Source: Ischnura elegans
Taxonomy: Eukaryota > Arthropoda > Insecta > Odonata > Coenagrionidae
Reading direction: 5' to 3'
DNA length: 64,000 nt
NCBI RefSeq assembly: GCF_921293095.1
Contig: NC_060259.1
Span: forward strand, 28,651,812 to 28,715,811
In this document: positions 23,401 to 35,400 of the stretch, one piece after another
How positions within the stretch are numbered: the stretch's first letter is position 1
Layout of the letters: each line of letters opens with the position of its first letter
The notes under the pieces: model-generated
Databases searched by the model: none
Seen by the model: only the letters and a program-made list of their open reading frames with translations
Told to the model about the DNA's origin: nothing
Made by a program: the position numbers and the translations under genes

Positions 23401-26400
23401 AGCTGAGATTTACTCTATGGGAACAAGGCATGAACTATTAAGACAACAAATGCATAATTTTCGTGACATTTTAATTGATATTTTTCAAGTAAAAATGAAA
23501 GCTCAATAAAATTTTAATTAAAGAAAGGATATTAATGAAGTACCTACTCTTATAATAATTGTGACATTTAAGTGACTATAAACAATTTGATTACTGATTT
23601 AATTTACAAATTACACTGGAATGAGTCCACAGTAGCATAAGTGTTTATTTTGTTGTGAATTACATGCCGTCATACAGTAAATCTCACCGCGAACGATTTA
23701 TGAAGCATTGCAATTCTCTGTAATAGTAAAAAGAGAGTGGGAGACACTTTCTATTGTAATCGTTCTGGTTTTAGGCGCCTGCCGATAAGGTCTTAGTGAA
23801 TATTTCAGTAATTTTTGGACAGGAAAAATACTACAAAGAGAAGCTATTGCCACCGAGAGTAAATATCCAATCTGTTAAGTTTTTCCTCTATGGGTAAATA
23901 TTTTCATGCTCGTCTATACTTTTCATTTCATCGATACGTTTGATAGGGTATCGTTTTTATGTAATGAATATTTAAAATCTCACTTTACCTTATTAATTAA
24001 TAAATCGATTGAACAATAGCTATTTAAGATAGGCAATGAATGAAATACCACATTAATATTCCATAAATTGAGAGCAAGTACACTCTACGATATATTTTTA
24101 TGCTATAAGTGTTCGAATCCCAGAAAGCTATAGCTATGGCTGAATAGATTTTAAACTTTTGGCCCAATGCTTAATCTGGATAACAAAATTTAAAAGGCAT
24201 ATAATTATGTGTAAAGTTAAATTAGCGTAAGCCAAAATATTTATTGCTACGTGTATGAAATTTTTCCCTCAGTGGCATATGTGCAGTTAAAGAGATGTTG
24301 CCGCGTTATGCTTGTAGCGTAATACGAAATATGACAGAAAATTTCATTGAAAATGTTTCCAAAATAATATATTAATAAATGTAAATATCTTTTTAGAAAG
24401 CCAACACACGCAAGTTAGAAATCAGAGGAGAGCAAGTATTGGATGACAAGGAATTTATTGACTTCTTCTTCTCGTTGATGAAAAGGACTGACATTGAAGC
24501 AATATTTAAGAGGTACGCACCTTGTTTAATAGATTTACATCTAAAGGAGATGAATAGCAATGGTTTTATATGGTGGGTATTAATTCTCTCATCCTTACTA
24601 TCCGTATATTTCAGGTATTCCGGCAATGCGAAAGAGATGAATGCCACCGATTTATGCGATTTCCTCAAGATAGAGCAGGGAATGGCGGATGTGACGAACG
24701 AAAAATGCTGGCATTTGATTTCCACCTTTGAGCCTTCTGGCCTCAAGGAAAAGGGAAGCATGTCTTTGATTGGTACTAATTTTTCATAAATTTCATTATT
24801 GACAGAGCTCTATGCTCGGTGAGTATTTGTAGTTCCAAGGATTAAAAAAATATTTTTCATTGACAGGGTTCACGCAGCTATTGCTGTCGGAACAGGGTGA
24901 AATATTCAACAACAAGCACAATGTTATATATCAGGACATGACATTTCCACTTTCGCATTACTACATTGCATCTTCTCACAATACGCAAGTCTTTTTCGTT
25001 GTGTTTTATATTTTCATATTTTAGCTGCGAATGTGAGTTAAGGAGTGAATTGATTTTTCTCGCCATTTTTAGTCTTATTTGATCTCTCATAGGTATTTAA
25101 CTGGGGGACAGTTGAGTGGGGAAAGCAGTGTTGAAGGGTATATTCAGGCTTTGAGAGATGGATGTCGTTGCGTTGAATGTGAGTAAAGCTATATCTTACG
25201 CAAAATGATATGAATTACTCGTATTGCCATCGCAATTTATAATGATTTTTCTCCAATCACAGTGGACATTTGGGATGGTCCGGATGATGAGCCAATTATC
25301 TACCATGGCTACACTCTAACCACCAAAATTTTACTGCGTGATGTTTTGAGTGATGCTATATATCCACATGCTTTCAAATCTTCGGAGTATCCACTAATTT
25401 TGTCCCTGGAAAATCACTGCACTGAAGCACAGCAAGAAAGGATTGCTTACCATCTCAAGCACATTTTAAAAGGTGAAAAATATATTTATTAATGTTTAAA
25501 AATTGTTACTTGAACTAGGCATGTAGTGCTTGGTTTTACAATTCATAATAATTGCTTAATTTTAAGTGTTGTATCACATATTATATCATGTATACCTAGT
25601 TATTACAGCGATTATAAACAGTGCTGTAGATGGGCCGGTACGGCGTACCCCCTTAAATTCCAAACTCGTTACAAGCGTACCGGTTAAACTACCTTTTTAA
25701 ATCTGTAAAAAATAGCCCTAATGTAAATTGTCCAATGGATTTCAGAGAGAAAAATCGGAAATGATTATTTACTTGTTCATAGTTATCTCGTGGCACATCT
25801 TGGAACTAATACAAGACTTTGAGTTTGACATTTCAATCGCGGCTAGGTGTATAATACGTGTTCAACTGTTGGCAATTTTTGGTGAGTACCGTCTACATTT
25901 TTTTATCAACTACAGCACTGATTATAAAATAATTTGAGGCTCACATATTAATGATTGGTTATTGCATTCCAATAACCCCTAGAGCTGGACTGGGAGGGAT
26001 TGCCAATTACTCCCGGTAGAGTCACGAGTGCCAGATAGGCTGAAGGGTAAGAACAGAAAGAAAGGAAGTCCACGTGTTGTTGTCACGCCAGAAAACACTT
26101 GTGAGATGGATACTAGAAATCTTACCGACTTCTTTGTCACTTAGTCTTCCTTGAAAACATGGCACACAATATTGTAAGCCTCTAAAACTCATCGATTCGA
26201 ATTTCATCTCTTTGACGTTATGTGAAATAAGAACTATGTACAGTAATTCTAAGGGCGGCATTAATAGTCTACCCTGATTATCCGGGCCCTATATATTTGA
26301 AAAAGTGTCCTACAGTCGTATTGAAGCTATTGTGGAACCCATTACGGTAAGTACCTTAAACATTTCAGTAAATGCATTCCCGATAGCATTGATCAAAATG

Positions 26401-29400
26401 ACCTATCATATGAAAATTGCTTTTCTTGAGATAATATGCACGGACTAATTATAAATTTAGCTTGTGGGTATCGTTCAAAACAGTTAATCTTCGTCTAACA
26501 CGTTATCTCAGTTGATCAGTGGCGCAGCGAGGGGGGGGTTTGGGGATTAACACCCCCCCCCCCCGGAGCTCAGAGAAATTTTTAAGTTTAATCAATTTTA
26601 CTTAACTAGATTGATATTACTAATAGAATAGTATAAGGATTAATTAAATATCCCTCAAAAAACCGTTAACTCACCATTTTCAACCGTTTATCTTAAAACT
26701 CCGCAATTTATTAATTTCGCACATACCGCTTATCCTGGTGGGTATTCTATACCTCCGCACACCCCGGTATTAATTGTACCTAATCCCCCCCAGCCTTAAT
26801 TCCTGGCTGCGCCCCTGCAGTTGACATTGGGGTAGTTTCCTTCATCAAAGAAAACGAAAGGCATGGATTGCAATTCGTTACCCACCATTAGTGTATTCAT
26901 AAAATACAAACTATTTGGTTTTAGAAACCCCAGTTTAGACGAATTTTAATGATCAATTTTAACCTCAGTTGAAAAAGGCCAGATTGGCGGCCTTGTGATG
27001 CCACTCCACGTGACGTCACAGGGACCCAGATGCAATACGAGTAGTCAGGAGTTCTACATTGTCTGAGATTACCAATGCATGCATGAGGCACAAAGCTCAA
27101 GGAAACATTTCTTAATAATCACCTATTAAAATTGCCTATAGCTGGAAAGTTTCCTTCGTTTGATAGGGTATTAATAATCCTTATTTAAGGCAAGCGCTAC
27201 CTGCTAGCAGGGTACTCTGCTACCTGCTAGCAGCCTGCATCGTATCGGCGCTCATAGCCTCGCACCAAGGTCACCTCACTTGGCGGCAGCGGGAGCCAGA
27301 ACGACGTCACACGGGAGTTTTCCTGGCATTCATACTTAGCCGTCGCGTTTTCGCGCGCTTGAAAGTTTTCACTTTTCATTTAATCGCGAAAAATTGATTT
27401 CATCATAAAAAAATCTAAAAGCGTGAAATACGTACTCCAGGAGTCTCCATCTTCCGATTAAGGCAATAAAAAAATAGGAAACCACTTTATTATTCATTTC
27501 ATTTGTAGCTTTCGCGGCTGATGACGATAATGAGATTTGCGAGTGTATGCCGCGTGATGCACGAGAAAATATGTACTGTTTTGTCATTTCCCGTAAGTAA
27601 GTGACTATTAGTGGGTCGCAAAACGTCGCGACGTTTCGGAAAGGACACCAGGAAATTGACCCGTCGCGTTGGGTCAAATTTCCTGGTGTGTCACGCGGCA
27701 TACTCTGTGCATCTAATCTTTAAGTATAATATATTGCAAAGGGAATTGGTTATAATGCCGGAAAAGAGTACGATTTCAAGCAAAGCGTCTGAAATCTCTT
27801 TTTAATCAAGGGGTGTACTGCAGTGGCGTAGCGAGGGGGGGGGAGTGAAAACCCCCCCAGAGCTCAGAAATTTTTTTAATGTTTAATCCATTTTACTTGA
27901 TTGGATTGATATTACTAATAGAATGGTATAAGGATTAATTAAATATCCCTCAGAAAGCCGTAAAACTCACCATTTTCAACCGTTCTTAAAACTCCGCAAT
28001 TTATTAATTTCGCACATACCGCTTATCCTGGTGGGTATTCCATATCCCCACACATTCCCGGTGTTAGTTGCACCTAAACTTCCCCCACGACCACCTTCAA
28101 AGATGGCATTCAAAAGATTCCCAGAGGTTGAAGAACAAGTCATTCTTCGAAACGTTGGGAGACATGCAGCCAATTACCCGGTGCAGCAGGAGCGACTTAC
28201 GAGCCGTCACAGGCGTCATGACCCTCCCAATTTTTATAAAATTTTAATCAGTTTAATAGTTCTTCTTTCCTTGTAAAGAGAATAGGGAGTGTCTATGCTA
28301 ATGCATGGTGAAAAGTCCCAAACGTGAGAGACCTTTGAGTTGTATTTATCGTAGGGCGTAGCACTCTCTAAGAAAAACTTTGCACAGGAGAACGCCCCTC
28401 TTTCCTGGGGGTTTTCCATACTCCCTGTATCCAGATCATGACCACAAAAACTTGATGCTGAATCCGCCCCTGTGGTGGAGAACTGGAGAATCCTTTCTGT
28501 AGGAATGAGGCGATACCTAGGCATTTCTCAAACATCATATAGCAAGTCTTTTCTTTGTAGGAACCCAAATATTTAAGGCCAAGCGTAATTAACATGCCAT
28601 TTCAATTTCTACAGTTTTAAAATTTGTTAATTTGAAATATCTGCCACCAATGAAAATCCTTCACGCCTTTTGCAGACATGCTTTATTTAGAACCTGTCGA
28701 TGAGAACATGGAGTTTCTTCCGTCTCCAGAGGCTCTGAAGCGGAAGATAATTGTAAAAGCCAAAAAGAAAAGCAACACTCACGATGAAGATGAAGAAAAC
28801 GACAGTGAGATCTCAGATGAACACGATGAAACATGTAAAAAGGTGAATATGCAGCTTTCCATAGCATGTTACTTAATGAGGTTGTAATTCAGTCATGAAC
28901 CTATTTTTTTCCTGGTATAAAAATTTCTTACGAAAAGTTGGTTATTTTCAATCGTGATTAGCTGCACATATGCTCGTAATACGACTCAAAACATTTTATT
29001 CCAGCCAGCTGCCGTGGACGTCCATCTCTCTGATTTAGTAAACATTTGTCAGGCTGTGCACTTCCATGGTTTTAGAGGACCAGCTGAGGGTAAGAAGTCA
29101 AAGAAATTGCATTCATGTGTGCACCACTAGAAGTGGTAGGTTATACTTCTGTAAAATAACTAGAACGATGCCGTACTAGTGGAGGCATTATCGTGGTAGA
29201 GTTGCACGCCATATATCCATTTGTTATTAAGAACACTCCGACTCTTTTATTGAATTTCCTTTTGAACAGTACTATAAATCTACCAATAAAGTATACTTTT
29301 AAAGTATATACCTAAAAAATTTTCCTTTTAATAGCATATTGCTTGAAAATCATGTTGGGATTCTGAATTTATTCATGAGAAGTGTAACTGATATTTATTA

Positions 29401-32400
29401 TCAATTAATTTTTAGCATAACATTGACTTTATATGTTCACAGGTAAATGCTATCAAATGTCATCATTTTCGGAGTCCAAGGCTGAGAAGCTAATTCAAAA
29501 TGAACGGGAAAATTTCATTATTTATAACACCAAACAGCTGAGTAGAATATATCCTAGCGGGACCAGGACTGAATCATCTAATTACAAGCCCTTGCCTTTT
29601 TGGAGTATAGGGTGTCAAATAGGTAAGAGATTTCTTAATGCCGGATAGTAGAAAATGATTGGAAAGGTTTTACAATAAATTCCCGCGAACAATCCACAAA
29701 AATCTGATTTGATGAAGTGGTATAGAATGAAAAGCAAACATTTTTCATTTTCGAGGTTACATTGCTTCTCTTAAAATTTTATTTATCGGACAATTTTTCA
29801 AATTCCAGTGGCATTGAACTATCAAAGTGATGATAAGCCCATGTTCTTTAATGAAGCAAAATTTAGACAAAATGGCAACTGTGGATACGTTTTGAAACCA
29901 GATTATCTCCGTGATCCAAAAATTGTCAGAAATACTGGGTAAGTTATAAAAAAATAAGTTGATAATTAATATCATTCCCTAGAACATTTAGAAAAATTCG
30001 TTACCCCTAAGTAAAAAAAGATGTAGATTGCTTGTTATTATAATTGATAGCAGTTATTCTGTCCGCATGGTATATGCATAGTTTTCATACCTTTTGGAAA
30101 AATGTTTGAGTCCGTACTCATTGTAATTAAAAAATCAGGTTTAAGAGATTTAAATTTTAATTGAATTTTTTCCAGTTTTAGAAATCATTTTCACAAAAAT
30201 TTGTGCTAAAACCCCATAAAACCAGAGGCTGTGATTCAGTGCTACACCATTCCTGAAAATCCCGATGAATAATTAATAATAGTAATCGATTTTCAATTTC
30301 GGTAGAGTGTTCGCGATCCTTTCATTCGTCGTAAAAGTAATTGACCCCAAGAATGTTTAAATGTAATATCAAAACACGTGTTTCTATGATGTTTATTAAT
30401 CATAGAATCCTATCGCTTATTAACTACAAAACGCTCGTGTCATCATATTGAAGTATTAAACTTTCCACACATTGCAGCTAGATTTACATTGCTTGAGCGA
30501 CGTATGACAGGCTTCTTTGAGGAAACTACACAGGGAATATTGTGTGGAAATTCTACGGAGGAAAAAAATAGACTACGCCTTGGGTAACCAGAATAAAATT
30601 CATGGGAAAGTTGTCACGTCATAGGTTTGAGCTTTCGGGGGATCCCGTTTTGAAACCAGGTCAAAGCAATTGATTTTTCCACTCAGGAATTTTCGCACTT
30701 TGGTGAGCATTTTCGCATAATTTCACTAAGCCTCTTGTAATATCAAATTTTTATCGCCGGCTCTTTTATTCATATCACAGAAATTCTAAAATTGTAGTTC
30801 GATTTTGCTCTTATACATCGGACTCTGCTATTAAATTTTTGAAAAATCGATTAATGGACACCAAAATGCCTCCAAAAAGTAGATTTATAAGGCAATACTG
30901 TAATAGATTAAAAAAAATAGTTTTTCGATTATACATCTTGGGGTTTCCGATGCTTTATAGGGGGTGGATTCTATGACTTTTGTCGTATTTCGTCTCGTTC
31001 ACCCCAAACATTTTTGTGCATCAGTCAGTCATTGGTCGGAAGTGGTTTTTATCGTACATAGAATAATGGGTTTCAAAGTATATAAAAATTATGGGATTTA
31101 TAATATATAGAACGGCAGCCCTCAATCTCAAGTTAGTTCCTTTAGTTCCCCGACGTCCGTCCTTTTGTCTTCTTTATCTGCCCCTTATACTTGTCTCTTG
31201 GTCTTCATCGGGGACTTTTCCTTCAATTTTTCCCCCCATTATATTCCTCACGGAATTCTACATCAAGTGTCCTATGAATCGGACTATTTTCTGCCGTGCG
31301 GTGTCCTTTAGTTTCCTCTCTTCTCTTGTACTTACTTCAGTACACTTCCTCGTTTCTCGCCCTATACGTCCATTTCATATTTACCCTCACCGCCAGTATC
31401 AGGTTTCGAAGATTCTTTATTGATCGGCTTTTTCAATGCTTCATTTTTATGATACGCCTAATGCCACTGCGCAAAAAACACTAGTTTTTTCCAAGCGCCG
31501 TAAGAGGTCATGAAAAATAAGACCCCAAAGTCGCTAAAGGTTTAAATATTAGGTTATATTTTTAATAATTTTCACAAAACTCTCTGCTAAAACCCCACGA
31601 AACCAGAGGCTGTGAATTCATTGCTTCCCCATGAAATTAAATGCCACAAAAACACCGCAATAGATACCAATAAGACCCGGCAATACAATGTTTATATTTG
31701 TAATATGTTAATAAATTATTGAGGAATACCGTGGCTTCGGGGAAGACGCTGTTAGGGAATATGTGCAAAGTTCGGTTTTCACGGTTTATTTAAAACAAAG
31801 AATATACGCGACAATAACTTAACCGTAGGCCATGAAGGCCTGGTTACACGTTACATTAACACGAATGAGTTAATGCCTATTTGCGTGAACGATTTTCGTT
31901 GACCGGACGTACACGCATTCGCACGATTTGGGTGGTTTCACAGTGCATCTTCGTGTTCATTCACGCATTCATATCGTACATTTAGACAGTAACCAATTCT
32001 ACTTGGGTATCTAGAGGAAAATAAATGGACAATCTCCTTTATAAGTTGGTCTTTCCTTTCTCTAGGAACAGTGAATCAGGCTTTGCTAGGGCTAGCTCGC
32101 GTCGCAGAGGTCCCAAATGGAAAAAAGTTAGCGCAAAGTCGTTGCGACTTTTAACTATGAATTTTACCGTATATACAGGCCTTAATACGTAGAGACCTGT
32201 TTACACGGTACATTAACACTTACGGGTTAATGTCTAAATGTATGAACGCGAGAATGGACGCCAAAATGCACCGTATAACCACCCAACTTGTGCGAATGCA
32301 TTCACAGAAAATGGAACCTGTTCTAATTTGGTTCATGCATTCCTACATGTTCCGTTCCGATCCACAAAAATCATTCACGCAAACGTACATTAACTCGTAC

Positions 32401-35400
32401 GTGTTAATGTATCGTGTAAACAGGCCTTTAGACTCCGTGAGTGTTTAGCGTCTGCGTCTATCACTCGCTTCTCCTCGTGTCTCCCTCAAGAGCTTCCGTT
32501 TGTCTGGCAATGGTGGCATCCTTTTACCTTACTCGTGCAACTTCCCACGGAGTGAGATATCCCGCGGGTAGGGAGCCATTGTGTCAGAGGAGAGTCATAA
32601 CTTAATAGGACTCCGCTTCCGGCGATTAATGTTACCTTCTCGAAACCTACTCCGTAGTGGACGTGAGTGATGAACGCTGTGCGTACGGTTACACCTCGCT
32701 AAGAAAACGTACGACACGCGATCTTTCGAACAAAATAAGTTTTGATTCAATGAGCGGACAGAAATTGCAATAACTTCTTCTCTCCTTCCATTCGCGGTGA
32801 AGTATCTGCCTGCAGTGGTTGAATTTGAATACAAAATATTAGCCGGAAGACCGAATCACTATCTGTCTAATTATTCAGAATTGAATATGGTCAGCATTAT
32901 GTTTTACGTAAGAATGAAGTCTCCTTATAACCGTCTCTTAATCCCGTTTTACAACAGATATGTTATTGCGCAATCTTATTTTCGTACGAACGTGCATTCA
33001 ACGATGCATATTGTAAATCCACTAGTTGCATAAACGCACGCGCAAATGCATGAACGCAAAGGGACAAGGCAGTCTCTGATCTAATTCTTTAAGGACTGTA
33101 CGCCTTCTTGAGTAAAATTGCAGCTTTGAGATGTACAATTTCGCGTTCAGTTTAAAACTGATGTAGGCACTTCCTGAGAAGTTGAAGTTGGTTTCAATGA
33201 GGATGCAGTACCTTATCATGCCATTCACGGACGGTTGCTACTCTAAGACTGGCGATCGAAGCCTCAGCATTCGCTGTTGGAAGAAATGTTTCCTCTTCAA
33301 AAAGGGATAATGTACTTTGCTGACCATCGTATCCGTCTCTGAAAAGAAATCATTTCTACTGGGCTATCTAGAATCTAAAGTGACTGGAGAAAAATTAGAA
33401 AAATATAGATTCAAGAGTTTTATAGAATATTTTACGGGAGATTTTTACACTAAGATTCCTTCATAAAAAGCATTTTATATTATTTACTTAGTTCCATTTG
33501 GCGCTTCTCTTTCGTTTAGTATCGGGAAAATTTCTCATAAACTCAGATTCAGTCTTTCTCAGCGAACTTGAATGTCGTATTCAATCCTATTCAAATTTTC
33601 TCTGCAAATAAACGAATTTTAAATTATGAATGATTGGGTGCTTTTCCTGCAGACAGAAAATGCGAAAAGCTCTCGGGGAAATGTCCCTGGCATTTAGGGA
33701 CACCAGGACTGCTTTCTAAATGATGTTTGCAGCACCAATGTTCGGTTAAAGTCCTAGGAATGCACCTGGGATCCACGATTACTCAATGGCATTAGTTTTT
33801 CTTTTATGCGCGCATTTGAATACTTGCCTGCATTGAGGTTAATCCGCTTTTGAAATGTTTTATCTCTGCGTGACTCACACTCTCTACTCTTCTTTTCCCA
33901 ACCTTTGTAATGCCTGTTCCATATCTTTATTTTCACCACTTCCCTCATATTGATGGGCAAACTGCTTTGCGCCCTGTACACATTGTACTTTCTCTGGGAT
34001 TCCCAGAGTATTAATCATTTGATAAATTTATTAAGATTTGTACAACTCATGAGTTTGTGTAATGATTAAAATTTACAGGAAGAGAGTAGTTTTAAAGCTG
34101 AAAGTCATCAGTGGTCAGTACATTCCGAAGCCAGACCAATCTCTAGATGGAGAGATTGTTGACCCTTATGTGAAAGCAGAAATCCTAGGTCACGAATCGG
34201 ACAAGAAGAAATTGAAGACAAGACCAGTGAGAAATAATGGTGAGATTACCCTGAATGACTAGTTTCGTTCCAACGTTCTTGACTTTATTCATACTCTGAG
34301 GTAACTTTGTGGTAAGGGAGAAGCACACAAAAAGATTTTGTGCAAATATATTGTCTCTTCGCTCAAAGATCATTTTGTTTTTGCCGTGACTATAGATAAA
34401 CGACCAATGCTAATGCACAACAGTATATTCTAAATAAATGAGGAAAATTTGCAATTTACCACTAGAATAAACTTTAATCGACCAGAATCTTTTTCCATAT
34501 AATGAAGGTTATCGAAAACTGTTAAATTAATTACATTCTTGTGGAAAATTTTCCATTTTTAGTTTGTCATAATATCCCACCAAATGAAGGCAGAAACTAC
34601 TGGTTTCAGATTTTTAGTTCCGATTAGATTTCCGCAAAACGGTGTTGAAGTATACATTGTTTAGTGCTTCATTTACGAAATAAATCCAACCGCTGAATAT
34701 TCATTATTTTGAGCAAAAACTCATGTCTTAGTATCGTGTAATCTACAAATTCGGTTCAATAAAAAAATTACTGAGATTTCATAAGCGTGACTTTGCATCA
34801 ATTTCTTTTCATGTACGGTTTCTTCTTTTCTCAGGATTTAATCCTATTTGGGATTGCAATATGGAATTCATAATCAACATGCCTGAAATAGCTATTCTGA
34901 TGTTCACGGTGAAGGATTTCTCATCCAGTGGAGTTAATAAGAAATTGGGACAGTATGCTATACCATTATCGAGTGTTAATACTGGTAAGAGCTATATTTT
35001 AGTGGTAAATATTGATGTATTTGAGTGTTAATAAATTTGATTAGTGGTGTCAGCTTTTGAAATAACCTGAATTTCGCTCCAAAATAACGAAAAACAATTA
35101 TTTGTATAAAAGTATTAACAGTATCATCCGTCGCTTTTAGGATACTCCCCATAATGACATCTCTTAGGGAAAAAAGATCAGTGTCATTCCATAGAAGAAA
35201 GTAGCCCTTAAATCCACGACCATGGCACCTGCGTTGCACGGAAGCATTGTCAGCTTTTATTCTATTTTTCTAATAATCTAATGCAGTTTCAGTACTTCAG
35301 TTGATCAGGATAATGGAAAGGCACCGTAACTGAATTTCACCCTTGGTGTACCTAATGTAGCGCTTTGAATCCATGGTCGTGGAGGATTAAAGGATAATTT

